NCBI GenBank assembly: GCA_945830575.1
Contig: CALZZE010000005.1
Coordinates: 48,190-112,189, forward strand
DNA from: an uncultured Subdoligranulum sp.
GTDB lineage: Bacteria; Bacillota; Clostridia; Oscillospirales; Ruminococcaceae
Direction of reading: 5' to 3'
DNA length: 64,000 bases
Position 1 is the stretch's first letter. Each line of letters begins with the position of its first letter. A program made the translations under genes and the position numbers. This document shows positions 1 to 8,893 of this stretch, piece after piece. The notes under the pieces are model-generated. The model did no database searches, was not told the origin of the DNA, and saw only the letters and a list, made by a program, of their open reading frames with translations.

Positions 1-593
1 AGCTTGGCCTGCAGAATGGGGGTGAATTTGTCCTCGATGAGACCCTTTTTCACCTCGCTGCCGGTGGCCACGATGCCGAATTTCTTGCGTTTCAGCGGCA
101 AAAGCCGCAGAATGGGCGCATCGCCCGCCAGCGCTTTGGCCTGCGCCATCTTTTCCTTTTTGATGACCAGCGGAATGATGCGGGTGCCGCACAGCTTGTC
201 GCCTTTGTGCACCACGAACCCGCTGGAGCGGGTGGCGATCATCAGCTCACCCATGGCGTTCAGCGCCCGCAGCCGGGGCAGGTCCACCAGAAACAGCCCG
301 TCCGCGTCGGCGGTCAGCTCGATTTTGCCTTCCCTGGCCTCGCCGGCCCGCATGTGTTCGTTCCGGCAGATGTCCCGCAGAATTTCCGCCGCCTCGTTTT
401 CGTGGAGCATGGTGTCGTCGTTCTCCCAGACGTAAAGATGCTCCTTGCCCACCGACAGCAGCACCGGGATGTCCTCCGGCTGGATGATGTGTCCCTTGCG
501 GAACACCGGGCCTTTACATTTGCCGGGAATGATTTGGGTGATATCGTGGCACAGCACCTGTCCCACGGCGTTTTGAGTTTCCACCAGTTTCAT
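1..593 (-). CDS. MoeA-like molybdopterin-binding protein (3' end cut by window edge)
   Basis: The minus-strand reading frame begins at the ATG complementary to 591-593 and runs off the left edge, leaving about 197 residues. It starts MKLVETQNAVGQVLCHDI and continues with KGDKLCGTRIIPLVI and KKFGIVATGSEV. This is the N-terminal and early MoeA/MogA-like pattern of the molybdopterin-binding proteins that sit beside selenium-dependent molybdenum hydroxylase genes. The expected role is a step in inserting or modifying the molybdenum cofactor in the cytoplasm. It is divergent from a cysteine desulfurase of the EF2568 type, which fits that context. The catalytic domain lies outside the window, so MoeA itself versus a dedicated maturation paralogue cannot be settled. 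Confidence 0.8.
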   Translation of the reverse strand, partial: MKLVETQNAVGQVLCHDITQIIPGKCKGPVFRKGHIIQPEDIPVLLSVGKEHLYVWENDDTMLHENEAAEILRDICRNEHMRAGEAREGKIELTADADGLFLVDLPRLRALNAMGELMIATRSSGFVVHKGDKLCGTRIIPLVIKKEKMAQAKALAGDAPILRLLPLKRKKFGIVATGSEVKKGLIEDKFTPILQAK

Positions 594-698
594 GGTTTCA
601 CGACCTTTCCGGTTTCTATTATAGTACGCGCGGCGTGCGCCGCGCAATAGCATCTTTCTATTGCAGTATCGGAATTTTCTATGAAGGAGGCTACCTCT
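594..698. promoter_or_regulatory. Divergent intergenic region with two hairpins
   Basis: This gap separates two divergent genes. A minus-strand -10 box TATAAT (complement of 617-622) faces the MoeA-like gene. A perfect palindrome GCGCGGCG-TG-CGCCGCGC lies at 628-645, and a second stem GCAATAG/CTATTGC pairs 644-650 with 658-664, close to the AAGGAGG ribosome binding site (683-689) of the desulfurase. No convincing plus-strand -35/-10 pair was found. The palindromes could be an operator or transcript structure. Confidence 0.4.
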
Positions 699-1862
699 AT
701 GCAGACCATTTATCTGGACAACGCCAGCACCACCTTTCCCAAGCCGCCGCAGGTGGTGCAGGCGGTGACGGAGTACATGACCGCCAGCGGCGTGAATGTG
801 AACCGGGGCTGTTACGCGGCGGCCTACTCGGCGGAGGAGCGCCTGCTGGAGACCCGCCAGCTGCTCTGCGAGCTGTTTCACGGGCCGGACTGCCGCAATG
901 TGGTGTTCACCAAAAACGTCACCGAGAGCCTGAACCTGCTGCTAAAAGGCTTTGTGCGTCCCGGCGACCACATTCTGGTCTCCGCCATGGAGCACAACGC
1001 CGTCATGCGGCCGCTGGTGCAGATGGGGGCGGACTTCACCCGTGTGCCCTGTGACGAAACCGGCGCGCTGCGTCTGGACGCGCTGGAGGGTTGTCTGCGC
1101 CCCAACACCCGCGCTGTGGTGATGACCCACGCCAGCAACGTCTGCGGCACGGTGCTGCCGCTGGAGCAAGTGGGGGCGTTCTGCAAAGCCCACGGGCTGA
1201 AATTCTTCGCGGACTGCGCCCAGACCGCCGGCGTGCTGGACATTGACATGCAGGCCATGGGGCTGGACGCGGTGGCGTTCACGGGGCACAAGGGGCTGCT
1301 GGGGCCGCAGGGCACCGGGGGACTGGTGCTGTCGGAGGAGCTGGCGGAAACGCTGCCGCCGTTTCTGGCGGGGGGCACCGGCAGCGTCAGCCACACCGAG
1401 GAGATGCCCCGGTTTCTGCCGGATAAATTTGAGCCGGGCACCCCCAACCTGCCCGGCCTGATGGGGCTGCGGGCGGGGCTGCTGTTTTTGCAAAAGACCG
1501 GCCTTGCCGCCGTCCGCGTCCACGAGCTGACGCTGACCGGGCAGTTTTTGCGGGGCCTTGCGCCGCTGGAGGCGGCGGGCAGGCTGCGGATTCTGGGACG
1601 GAGGGACACCGAACACCGCACCGGCGTGGTGAGCGTGCAGACCCCCGGCATGGATGAGGCGCTGGCCGCCGCCGCGCTGGAGGAGCGATTTGGCATCCTG
1701 ACGCGGGTGGGGCTGCACTGCGCGCCCGCCGCCCACAAAACGCTGGGCAGCTACCCGGCGGGCAGCATCCGGTTCAGCTTTGGATGGTACAACACGCCCC
1801 GGCAGGTGGACGCCGCGCTGGAGGCCCTGCGGGAGGTTTGCAATGGAACTGAAACAGCTTGA
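699..1862 (+). CDS. Cysteine desulfurase-like aminotransferase class V, EF2568 family
   Basis: This is a 387-residue PLP enzyme starting MQTIYLDNASTTFPKPP. The start at 699 is preferred over an in-frame ATG at 681 because AAGGAGG (683-689) lies between them at good spacing. The PLP lysine is K198 in TGHKG, and the likely catalytic cysteine is C341 in GLHCAP. The sequence matches the EF2568 subfamily of cysteine desulfurases, known from comparative genomics to accompany orphan SelD and selenium-dependent molybdenum hydroxylases. The likely role is mobilising sulfur or selenium for the molybdenum cofactor. It overlaps the downstream LysR gene by 20 bp, so the two are co-transcribed. Confidence 0.85.
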   Translation: MQTIYLDNASTTFPKPPQVVQAVTEYMTASGVNVNRGCYAAAYSAEERLLETRQLLCELFHGPDCRNVVFTKNVTESLNLLLKGFVRPGDHILVSAMEHNAVMRPLVQMGADFTRVPCDETGALRLDALEGCLRPNTRAVVMTHASNVCGTVLPLEQVGAFCKAHGLKFFADCAQTAGVLDIDMQAMGLDAVAFTGHKGLLGPQGTGGLVLSEELAETLPPFLAGGTGSVSHTEEMPRFLPDKFEPGTPNLPGLMGLRAGLLFLQKTGLAAVRVHELTLTGQFLRGLAPLEAAGRLRILGRRDTEHRTGVVSVQTPGMDEALAAAALEERFGILTRVGLHCAPAAHKTLGSYPAGSIRFSFGWYNTPRQVDAALEALREVCNGTETA

Positions 1863-2727
1863 ATGTTTTGCCGCCGTGGTGAAATACGGCAGCTTTACGG
1901 TGGCAGCGCAGCACCTGTACCTGTCCCAGCCCACGGTGAGCGCCCATGTGCGCACGCTGGAGGAGGAGCTGGGCCGCCGCCTGCTCATCCGCACCACCAA
2001 GTCGCTGGAGGTGACGCCCAAGGGCCGGGAGGTGTACGACTGCGCGGTGAAAATGCTGTCGCTGCAAACCCGCATCCGCCGCGCCTGCGCCCCCGACGAG
2101 GAGCACATCATCCGGCTGGGCGCGTCCACCATTCCGTCGGCGTACATCCTGCCCCAGCTGCTGCCGGAGTTTGGCCGCCGCTGCCCGGATGTGTATTTCA
2201 CCGTCACCCAGACCAACAGTCAGGGCGTGGTGGAAGGGCTGGCGGACGGCATTTTCGACCTTGGCCTGCTGGGCATGAAGGGGGACGACCGGGTCACCTG
2301 CATCCCCTTCTGCGAGGATCGCATGGTGCTCATCGCGCCGGTGAACGAGCGGTTTCTTGCGTTACAGCGGGAAAAAGACCCGCTGCCCACATTGCTGCAT
2401 GAGCCGATGATCTTGCGGGAGAAGGGCAGCGGCAGCCTGAAAACGGCGGACAGATTTCTGGCGGGGCTGGGCATCACCGAGGACAGTCTGACGGTGGCCG
2501 CCCGGGTGAACGACCAGGAGGCCATCAAGAATCTGGTGCAGAGCGGGCTGGGGGTGTCGCTGGTGTCGGAGCGGGCGGCCCGCAGCGCGGTGGAGGAAAA
2601 GCGCCTGCTGCAATTTGAGCTGCCGGTGGAAAGCCGCCGCCACCTGTATCTGGCCTACCGCCGGGATTACATTTTGCAGCCCCACATCAAGGCGTTCTGC
2701 CGCTTTGTGGAAACCTCCAGCCAATGA
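1843..2727 (+). CDS. LysR-family transcriptional regulator (selenium-metabolism type)
   Basis: A 294-residue protein with an N-terminal winged helix-turn-helix (MELKQLECFAAVVKYGSFTVA, then SQPTVSAHVRTLEEELG) and a C-terminal LysR substrate-binding domain. The start at 1843 lies inside the desulfurase gene, with GGGAGG just upstream. Translational overlap with an EF2568-type desulfurase matches the LysR regulators associated with selenium metabolism. It probably controls the molybdenum/selenium enzyme locus and perhaps the adjacent purine cluster. The inducer cannot be told from sequence. A perfect 10-bp hairpin follows the stop codon. Confidence 0.85.
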   Translation: MELKQLECFAAVVKYGSFTVAAQHLYLSQPTVSAHVRTLEEELGRRLLIRTTKSLEVTPKGREVYDCAVKMLSLQTRIRRACAPDEEHIIRLGASTIPSAYILPQLLPEFGRRCPDVYFTVTQTNSQGVVEGLADGIFDLGLLGMKGDDRVTCIPFCEDRMVLIAPVNERFLALQREKDPLPTLLHEPMILREKGSGSLKTADRFLAGLGITEDSLTVAARVNDQEAIKNLVQSGLGVSLVSERAARSAVEEKRLLQFELPVESRRHLYLAYRRDYILQPHIKAFCRFVETSSQ

Positions 2728-2732
2728 AAAAG

Positions 2733-2758
2733 CCGCCCCGGACGTGCGTCCGGGGCGG
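2733..2758 (+). terminator. GC hairpin after LysR gene
   Basis: CCGCCCCGGA pairs perfectly with TCCGGGGCGG around a six-base loop directly after the LysR stop. No T-run follows, so it may be a weak terminator or a 3'-stabilising stem rather than an efficient intrinsic terminator. Confidence 0.5.
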
Positions 2759-2813
2759 AGAAGTGGGCCTGTGGATTTGTTGGACAAACTTGAATTTGAA
2801 AGGAGCGTTTTCA

Positions 2814-3173
2814 ATGGCAAGCAAGAAAGTCGAAATGTATGCTAAAAAACGATATGAATTAGATGAAATCAAAAATAAAATCAAAGAAGAATTTGATAAA
2901 CATAAGTTCTCCAATGTGGAGTTCAAAGACGAAATTATACGTGAATTGGGAGACACCAAAACACTACTATTAATTTTTGAAAACTGGTTTTTACGAACAG
3001 GAAGTTATGCCAGTTTAGTAATTATGTTATCCGAGTATCAGGGGTATCAGAGTGCAGATATTATTGCCACTGGTGGTAAAGAAGCTTTCTTTTCTTTTGG
3101 TGCAGAAGGTGACTTTGCAAAGTTTGGAGAAGATGCTTTGAAGAATTTAGGCTTTCAAGGAAAAGTTAGATAA
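2814..3173 (+). CDS. Small AT-rich hypothetical protein
   Basis: A 119-residue soluble protein starting MASKKVEMYAKKRYELDEI, preceded by a GAAAGGAG ribosome binding site. The first third is charged and helical. The second half carries FRTGSYASL-like and FFSFGAEGDF patterns (here LRTGSYASLVIML and FFSFGAEGDFAKF) that faintly resemble DUF6054-type proteins, which I cannot confirm. Codon use is strikingly AT-rich (many AAA, GAA, ATT and TTA codons) against GC-rich neighbours, which suggests recent transfer. It sits between the LysR hairpin and the terminator of the opposing ridA operon. No function is assigned. Confidence 0.7.
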   Translation: MASKKVEMYAKKRYELDEIKNKIKEEFDKHKFSNVEFKDEIIRELGDTKTLLLIFENWFLRTGSYASLVIMLSEYQGYQSADIIATGGKEAFFSFGAEGDFAKFGEDALKNLGFQGKVR

Positions 3174-3228
3174 ATTCCAATTTGCAGTTCTGTCTATTTC
3201 CATGGTACCACACAACAGGATAAAATAC

Positions 3229-3262
3229 AACAGCCACAGCAGCGCAGACTGCTGTGGCTGTT
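3229..3262 (-). terminator. Terminator of the purine-degradation cluster
   Basis: A perfect 14-bp stem AACAGCCACAGCAG/CTGCTGTGGCTGTT with a six-base loop lies 15 bp past the ridA stop. Read on the minus strand it is followed by a T-rich stretch (TTGTATTTTATCC). It separates ridA from the converging small hypothetical gene and could act in both directions. Confidence 0.85.
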
Positions 3263-3276
3263 CGGGTCTTTGGGCG

Positions 3277-3657
3277 TTACGCCTTGACGGCGATGCACTC
3301 GATCTCCACGAGGGCGTCCTTGGGCAGGGCGGCCACCTGATAGGCGGCGCGGGCGGGGAACGGCTCGGTGAAGAACTCGGCGTAGACGGCGTTCATGGCG
3401 GCGAAATCACCGATGTTTTTCAGCATGACGGTGGTCTTGACCACATCGTTCATGGACGCGCCGGCGGCGGCCAGAATGTTTTTGATGTTGGTCAGGGACT
3501 GGCGGGTCTGGCTGGCGATGTCCTCGCCGGCAAAGGCGCCGGTGGCGGGGTCGATGGGCAGCTGGCCGGACACAAACAGGGTGCTGCCCGCCTGAATGCC
3601 CTGAGAGTAGGGACCGATGGCGGCGGGGGCGTTGGGGGTGGAAATCGCGTTGTTCAT
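3277..3657 (-). CDS. ridA: RidA family enamine/imine deaminase
   Basis: A 126-residue YjgF/YER057c/UK114 protein starting [20 protein letters not shown], with the family core [13 protein letters not shown] and C-terminal [19 protein letters not shown]. The arginine of ARAAYQ is the substrate-carboxylate ligand known in the family. The start is set by AGAAAGGAG upstream of 3657. RidA hydrolyses reactive 2-aminoacrylate made by PLP lyases. Here it is the last gene of a cluster containing diaminopropionate ammonia-lyase, whose reaction passes through aminoacrylate, so a role in draining that intermediate to pyruvate and ammonia is a natural inference. It lies 19 bp after the hydantoinase gene. 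Confidence 0.92.
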   Translation of the reverse strand: MNNAISTPNAPAAIGPYSQGIQAGSTLFVSGQLPIDPATGAFAGEDIASQTRQSLTNIKNILAAAGASMNDVVKTTVMLKNIGDFAAMNAVYAEFFTEPFPARAAYQVAALPKDALVEIECIAVKA

Positions 3658-3676
3658 GGGAAAAACTCCTTTCTGG

Positions 3677-5038
3677 TTATCGGGCGACATACTGCCCGGC
3701 GATGGCGGCGGTCGGCTCGCCGTTTTCGGCGGCCAGCGTGCCGTTGACAAACACATACTTGGCGCGGCCCACGGCGGCAAACCCCTCAAAGGGGGTGTAG
3801 TCCACGGCTTGATGCTGGTTTTCGGCGGAAATGCTCCACCGGGCCTCCGGGTCCCACACCACCACATCAGCGTCGGAGCCTTCCGCCAGCGCGCCCTTGC
3901 GGGGATACATGCCGAACAGCTTGGCCGCGTTGGTGCTGAGCAGCTCGCACAGCTGCATGGCGGTCAGATCGCTGCCAAAGCTCGTGAACATCAGCGCGGG
4001 ACGGTGCTCGATGCCCGGCGCGCCGTTGGGAATTTTGGTGAAATCCTCTTTGCCGTAGGCCTTCTGGTCGGCAAAGCGGAAGCTGCAATGGTCGGTGGAG
4101 ATGGTGTCGATCTCGCCGTTCTCCACGGCCCGGCGCAGGGCGGCCACATCGTGGGGGCTGCGCAGCGGCGGGCTCATCACGTACTTGGCGCCCTCAAAGC
4201 CGTCCAGATGGTAGCGGCTCTCGTCCAGCAGCAGGTACTGGGGGCAGGTCTCGGCGTAGACGGTCTGGCCCCGGCGGCGGGCGGTGCGGATGACCTCCAG
4301 CCCCAGCGCGGTGGACAGATGCACCACATGCACCGGTATGCCCGCCATGCGGCCCAGCCAGCACAGCCGGTCGATGGCCTCCGCCTCCACCTCGGCAGGG
4401 CGGGTGACGGGATGGTTCTCCACGCCGGTGCGGCCCGCGGCCACCGCCTTGCGCTGCAGGGCGTTCACCACATCGCCGTTCTCGCAGTGCACGCCGATGA
4501 TGCCGTGGAAGGGCTTGATGGCCTCTAAAATATCCAGCAGCTCATCGTCCCGCACCCGCAGCGCGTCATAGGCAAAGTACGCCTTGAAGGAGGTCACGCC
4601 GGCGGCCCGCAGCGCGCCCAGCTCGGCTTTGGTGCGCTCGTTCCAGTCGGTGATGGCCATGTGGAAGGCGTAGTTGCAGCGGGACACCCCCGCCGCCTTG
4701 TTCTGCCACACCGCCAGCGCGTCCATCAGGGTGCCGCCCTTATCCTGGGTGGCAAAGTCGCAGATGGTGGTGGTGCCGCCGCACGCCGCGGCCAGCGTGC
4801 CGGAGGCAAAATCGTCGGCGGTGTCCATCACGCCGTTGTTCAGGTCCAGATGGGTGTGCCCGTCGATGAAGCCGGGGAACACCCAGCAGCCCGAAGCGTC
4901 AAAAATTTCGTCCGTGTCCTCACATTCCAGAAAATCAATGTGGGGCGCGATCTGGACGATCTTGCCCTCGTCCATCAGCAGGTCCGCCCGCTGGGGGCCT
5001 GCCGGGGTGATGAGGGTGCCGTTTTGTAGGATCGTCAT
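3677..5038 (-). CDS. hyuA: Dihydropyrimidinase/hydantoinase family amidohydrolase
   Basis: A 453-residue cyclic amidohydrolase. Metal ligands H61 and H63 are in DGHTHLD, the carboxylated lysine is K152 in SFKAYF, further ligands are in GVHCENGD and HVVHLS, and the catalytic aspartate region is STDHCSF. It opens cyclic ureides at an amide bond. In the YgeXYW-HyuA gene set of anaerobic uric-acid degraders (established in E. coli and gut anaerobes) this enzyme acts on ring intermediates. It is followed by ridA and preceded by arcC. A minus-strand TATAAT box (complement of 5063-5068) and a hairpin after arcC suggest hyuA-ridA can also be transcribed separately. Confidence 0.9.
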   Translation of the reverse strand: MTILQNGTLITPAGPQRADLLMDEGKIVQIAPHIDFLECEDTDEIFDASGCWVFPGFIDGHTHLDLNNGVMDTADDFASGTLAAACGGTTTICDFATQDKGGTLMDALAVWQNKAAGVSRCNYAFHMAITDWNERTKAELGALRAAGVTSFKAYFAYDALRVRDDELLDILEAIKPFHGIIGVHCENGDVVNALQRKAVAAGRTGVENHPVTRPAEVEAEAIDRLCWLGRMAGIPVHVVHLSTALGLEVIRTARRRGQTVYAETCPQYLLLDESRYHLDGFEGAKYVMSPPLRSPHDVAALRRAVENGEIDTISTDHCSFRFADQKAYGKEDFTKIPNGAPGIEHRPALMFTSFGSDLTAMQLCELLSTNAAKLFGMYPRKGALAEGSDADVVVWDPEARWSISAENQHQAVDYTPFEGFAAVGRAKYVFVNGTLAAENGEPTAAIAGQYVAR

Positions 5039-5062
5039 GGGAGAAAACCTCCTTTGAGGTTC

Positions 5063-5114
5063 ATTATACCATAGATTTGAGAATCCGAAAAGCAGGGGCG
5101 CACACTGTGCGCCC
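5063..5114 (-). promoter_or_regulatory. Hairpin after arcC and candidate hyuA promoter
   Basis: Reading the minus strand from arcC, a stem GGGCGCAC/GTGCGCCC (5096-5103 with 5107-5114) followed by CTGCTTTTCGG lies 9 bp past the arcC stop. It is followed by a -10 box TATAAT (complement of 5063-5068) upstream of the AAAGGAGG site of hyuA. The -35 is weak. This looks like an attenuating terminator plus an internal promoter. Confidence 0.5.
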
Positions 5115-5122
5115 GCAATTTT

Positions 5123-6064
5123 TTACAGATGGATCTGGGTGCCGGTCTCGCCGGCGATGCCCTCGCGGGCCTTCTCCAGAAGCGTGATGAGGGCGGTGCG
5201 GCCCGGCTTGCTCTCGGCAAACTCCAGCGCGGCCTGCACCTTGGGCAGCATGGAACCGGGGGCGAACTCGCCGTCCGCAATGTACTGACGGGCCACGTCG
5301 GGGGTCAGCTCGCTGAGCCACTGCACGTCCGGCTTGCCGAAGTGGATGGCCACCTTCTCCACGGCGGTGAGGATGATGAGGCAGTCGGCGTCCAGCTGGC
5401 GGGCCAGGCAGGAGGCGGCAAAGTCCTTGTCGATGACCGCCGCGGCACCCTTGAGGTGGAAGCCCTCGGTCTTGAACACCGGGATACCGCCGCCGCCGCA
5501 GGCAATGACCACCAGACCGGCGTCCACCATGTCCTGAATGGACTGAATTTCCACGATGGACTGGGGACGGGGCGAGGCCACCACCCGGCGGTAGCCGCGT
5601 CCGGCGTCCTCCACCACGGAGTAGTCGCGCTCTTTCACCAGCACGTCGGCTTCTTCTTTTGTCATAAACGCGCCGATGGGCTTGGTGGGCTTGGAGAAGG
5701 CGGGGTCGTTGGCGTCCACCTCCACCTGGGTCAGCACGGTGGCGACGCCCTTCTGGATGCCGCGGCTGAGCATCTCCTCCCGCAGCGCGTTCTGCAGGTC
5801 GTAGCCGATGTAGCCCTGGCTCATGGCCACGCAGACGGACAGCGGGCAGGGAATGTATTTTTCCGGGTTGGAGCGGGTCAGCTCGGTCATGGCGTTCTGG
5901 ATCATGCCCACCTGCGGGCCGTTGCCGTGGGCGATGACCACCTCATGGCCCTGTTCAATTAAATCCACGATGGCGCGGGCGGTCTGGCGCACCGCGATCA
6001 TCTGCTCCGGCAGATTGTTGCCCAGCGCGTTGCCGCCCAGAGCGATGACGATTCTTTTTCCCAT
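5123..6064 (-). CDS. arcC: Carbamate kinase
   Basis: A 313-residue amino-acid kinase-fold enzyme opening MGKRIVIALGGNALG, with the conserved IAHGNGPQVG, EDAGRGYRRVVASP and CGGGGIPV segments and C-terminal FAPGSMLPKVQAALEF. It transfers phosphate from carbamoyl phosphate to ADP, giving ATP, ammonia and CO2. Next to a YgeW carbamoyltransferase it is the energy-conserving final step of ureide breakdown, equivalent to YqeA of the E. coli cluster. No arginine deiminase or standard ornithine carbamoyltransferase gene is nearby, so the YqeA-type role is favoured over the arginine deiminase pathway. Confidence 0.95.
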   Translation of the reverse strand: MGKRIVIALGGNALGNNLPEQMIAVRQTARAIVDLIEQGHEVVIAHGNGPQVGMIQNAMTELTRSNPEKYIPCPLSVCVAMSQGYIGYDLQNALREEMLSRGIQKGVATVLTQVEVDANDPAFSKPTKPIGAFMTKEEADVLVKERDYSVVEDAGRGYRRVVASPRPQSIVEIQSIQDMVDAGLVVIACGGGGIPVFKTEGFHLKGAAAVIDKDFAASCLARQLDADCLIILTAVEKVAIHFGKPDVQWLSELTPDVARQYIADGEFAPGSMLPKVQAALEFAESKPGRTALITLLEKAREGIAGETGTQIHL

Positions 6065-6089
6065 AGTAGTTACACCTCAAAATGAACGG

Positions 6090-6122
6090 GGAAAGCCCGC
6101 CCTTTTTTCGGGCGGGCTTTCC
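6090..6122 (-). terminator. Hairpin between ygeW and arcC
   Basis: A perfect 13-bp stem (6090-6102 with 6110-6122, GGAAAGCCCGCCC type) with a loop of six T and one C. It lies 38 bp after the ygeW stop and 25 bp before the arcC start. No long T-run follows on the minus strand, so it may be a partial terminator or an mRNA-stabilising element tuning arcC-hyuA-ridA expression. Confidence 0.6.
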
Positions 6123-6160
6123 GGTTTTATAAACGGAGACAGGAGTTGAAAATGGCAGAA

Positions 6161-7360
6161 TTATTTGTTGAAGTGACGGGGGGTGCCGCGCTCCTCCAGA
6201 GCCTTCAGGGTCGCCTGAGGATCCTTGCACTTGGCCAGCAGGATCATGGCGGCGATGATGTAGGGCTTGTAGCTGGCCTCCTTGTACAGGGGGTTGCGGT
6301 AACGGTCGAACACGCTGGCCTCGACCTCGCCGTCCTTGCAGGAAACATCGTTGATGTCGGCGGGCAGGCAGTGCATGTACAGGGCCTTGCCGTCATGGGT
6401 GGTGGCCATCAGTTCCTCGGTGCAGCACCAGTCCTTGTGCTCGGCGTTCTGGGCCAGCAGCTCCTTCTCCAGAGCCTTGATGCCCTCGGTGTCGCCCTCG
6501 CCGTACAGGTTGGTGCGCTTCTCCATGGCGGCAAAGGGCGCCCAGCTCTTGGGGTAGACCACGTCGGCGTCCTTGAAGGCCTCCGCCATGTTGTTGGTGC
6601 GGGTGAAGGAACCGCCGGACTCGGCAGCGTTCTTGCGGGCGACCTCCTCGACCTCGGGCATGATCTCATATCCTTCGGGATGGGCCAGCACAACGTCCAT
6701 GCCGAAGCGGGTCATCAGGCCGACGATGCCCTGAGGAACGGACAGCGGCTTGCCGTAGCTGGGGGAGTACGCCCAGGTCATGGCGATCTTCTTGCCCTTC
6801 AGGTTCTCGATGCCGCCGAACTCATGGATGATGTGCAGCATGTCGGCCATGGCCTGGGTGGGATGGTCGATGTCGCACTGCAGGTTGACCAGCGTGGGTT
6901 TCTGCTCCAGAACGCCGTCCTTGTGGCCCTCGGTCACCGCGTCCACCACGTCATGCATGTACTTGTTGCCCTTGCCGATGTACATGTCGTCACGGATGCC
7001 GATGACGTCCGCCATGAAGGAGATCATGTTGGCAGTCTCGCGGACGGTCTCGCCGTGGGCGATCTGGCTCTTGCCCTCGTCCAGATCCTGCACTTCCAGA
7101 CCCAGCAGGTTGCAGGCGGAGGCGAAGGAGAAACGGGTGCGGGTGGAGTTGTCGCGGAACAGGCTGATGCCCAGACCGGACTCGAAGATCTTGGTGGAGA
7201 TGTTGTTCTCGCGCATGTAACGCAGGGCGTCCGCCACGGTGAACACGGCCTCCAGCTCGTCAGCGGACTTCTCCCAGGTGAGGAAGAAATCGTTCTCGTA
7301 CATTTCCTTGAAGTTCAGGGAGTTCAGCTTGTCGATGTAGCTCTGCAAAGTCTTGTCCAT
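6161..7360 (-). CDS. ygeW: Knotted carbamoyltransferase YgeW
   Basis: A 399-residue transcarbamylase. Carbamoyl-phosphate motifs are STRTR (72-76), HPTQ (166-169) and HCLP (330-333). Its length and sequence (start MDKTLQSYIDKLNSLNFKEM) match the YgeW family, which is distinct from ornithine and aspartate carbamoyltransferases. In the purine/uric-acid clusters it is thought to phosphorolyse a carbamoylated intermediate to carbamoyl phosphate for carbamate kinase. It lies between ygeY and arcC on the same strand. Codon use is even and GC-rich, so it looks long resident. Confidence 0.95.
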   Translation of the reverse strand: MDKTLQSYIDKLNSLNFKEMYENDFFLTWEKSADELEAVFTVADALRYMRENNISTKIFESGLGISLFRDNSTRTRFSFASACNLLGLEVQDLDEGKSQIAHGETVRETANMISFMADVIGIRDDMYIGKGNKYMHDVVDAVTEGHKDGVLEQKPTLVNLQCDIDHPTQAMADMLHIIHEFGGIENLKGKKIAMTWAYSPSYGKPLSVPQGIVGLMTRFGMDVVLAHPEGYEIMPEVEEVARKNAAESGGSFTRTNNMAEAFKDADVVYPKSWAPFAAMEKRTNLYGEGDTEGIKALEKELLAQNAEHKDWCCTEELMATTHDGKALYMHCLPADINDVSCKDGEVEASVFDRYRNPLYKEASYKPYIIAAMILLAKCKDPQATLKALEERGTPRHFNK

Positions 7361-7415
7361 AAGTAGGCTCCTTTATATTTTATTTTTTACTTGTTCGTGG
7401 TGGTTGGCGGTCCGT

Positions 7416-7442
7416 CCGGGGACGGCGCGGGGCCGTCCCCGG
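7416..7442 (-). other. Stable stem between ygeY and ygeW
   Basis: CCGGGGACGGC (7416-7426) pairs with GCCGTCCCCGG (7432-7442) around a five-base loop in the 122-bp ygeY-ygeW spacer. No T-run follows on the minus strand, so an RNA-processing or segmental-stability role is more likely than termination. Confidence 0.5.
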
Positions 7443-7482
7443 GACTGTTCCGCTGTACAGTTAAGGAGAGATGGGAGAAATC

Positions 7483-8865
7483 TCACAGGATGTCGTTGTT
7501 GGTCTTGCCGGCGCGGAACTGGGCCACGTCGTCGGTCTTTTTGCTCTCGTCGTACAGGTTGACGGCGGCCACGTAGACGGCGGCGCAGGTCACCAGATCC
7601 TGCTTCCAGGTGATCTCGTTGGGGGCGTGGGCCTGGCTCTCGGCACCGGGGCCAAAGCCGACGCAGGGGATGCCGTAGCGGCCCTGAATGGCAACGCCGT
7701 TGGTGGAGAAGGTCCACTTGTCGGTCAGCGGGCGGTGACGCAGGTGCATGGCACTCTCGGCGCCGATGCGCTCATCGCCGTACAGCGCCTTGTGGGCGTC
7801 CACGAGGGCCTGCACATGGGCGGCGCTCTCCTTGTTGATCCAGGTGGGGAAGTAGCACTCGGTCTCGTAGACTTCGCCGGTCCAGGACGGACGGTCATAC
7901 ATGTACATGGAGACCTTCACGTCGTCGCCGTACTTCTTGACGTTGGGCAGGTCGCGGATCTCCTGCAGGCAGGAATCCCAGGTCTCGCCGGCGGTCATGC
8001 GGCGGTCGATGGAGATGGAGCAGCTGTCCGCAACGGCGCAGCGGCTGGGGCTGGTGTAGAAGATCTGGCTGGTGGTGCAGGTGCCGCGTCCCAGGAAGCG
8101 GGCGTCCTCGTAGTGGTCGGGGTTGTACTTGGGATCCAGCATCTTGACCAGACCCTTGATCTCGGTGCCCTCCTCGGCGTCGTTCTCGTTCAGGGCGCGC
8201 ACGTCCTGGAGAATGTCGGCCATCTTGTAGATGGCGTTGTCGCCGCGCTCGGGAGCGGAACCGTGGCAGGAAACGCCCTTCACGTCCACGCGGATCTCCA
8301 TACGGCCGCGGTGGCCGCGGTAGATGCCGCCGTCGGTCGGCTCGGTGGAGATGACGAACTCCGGCACGATCTTGTCCTTGTTGTAGATGTACTGCCAGCA
8401 CATGCCGTCGCAGTCCTCTTCCTGCACGGAGCCGACCACCATGATCTTGTAGCCCTCGGGGATGAGGCCCAGGTCCTTCATGATCTTGGCACCGTAGACG
8501 GCGGAGGCCATACCGCCCTCCTGATCGGAGCCGCCGCGGCCGTAGATGATCTCGTCATCCTCGTAGCCCTTGTAGGGGTCGGCGGTCCAGTTGTCGATGT
8601 TGCCGACGCCCACGGTGTCGATGTGGGAGTCGATGGCGATGATCTTGTCGCCGTCGCCCATCCAGCCGATGACGTTGCCCAGACCGTCCACCTCGACCTT
8701 GTCGAAGTTCAGCTTTTCCATCTCGGCCTTGATGCAGGCGGCCACTTCCTTCTCTTCGCAGCTCTCGCTGGGATGGGAGATCATGGCGCGCAGGAAGGCG
8801 GTCATGTCCTTGCCGTAAGCGGCGGCGGCGGCTTTGATCTGGTCGTAGTTCAGATTGGTATTCAT
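7483..8865 (-). CDS. ygeY: YgeY family M20-type metallo-hydrolase
   Basis: A 460-residue M20/ArgE-DapE-fold hydrolase. Metal and catalytic residues are H81 and D83 (DSHIDT), D114 ([10 protein letters not shown]) and E149-E150 (SVQEED). The ATG at 8865 is chosen because AGGAGG (8875-8880) is 9 nt upstream; a TTG six bases earlier is the alternative. YgeY is one of the enzymes of the gut uric-acid degradation gene set, usually described as a peptidase or deacylase that opens an amide of a ureide or diaminopropionate-linked intermediate. It follows dpaL by 28 bp and so is co-transcribed with it. The exact substrate cannot be read from sequence. Confidence 0.93.
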   Translation of the reverse strand: MNTNLNYDQIKAAAAAYGKDMTAFLRAMISHPSESCEEKEVAACIKAEMEKLNFDKVEVDGLGNVIGWMGDGDKIIAIDSHIDTVGVGNIDNWTADPYKGYEDDEIIYGRGGSDQEGGMASAVYGAKIMKDLGLIPEGYKIMVVGSVQEEDCDGMCWQYIYNKDKIVPEFVISTEPTDGGIYRGHRGRMEIRVDVKGVSCHGSAPERGDNAIYKMADILQDVRALNENDAEEGTEIKGLVKMLDPKYNPDHYEDARFLGRGTCTTSQIFYTSPSRCAVADSCSISIDRRMTAGETWDSCLQEIRDLPNVKKYGDDVKVSMYMYDRPSWTGEVYETECYFPTWINKESAAHVQALVDAHKALYGDERIGAESAMHLRHRPLTDKWTFSTNGVAIQGRYGIPCVGFGPGAESQAHAPNEITWKQDLVTCAAVYVAAVNLYDESKKTDDVAQFRAGKTNNDIL

Positions 8866-8893
8866 TTCCAAATTCCTCCTTATGAATTCTGTG

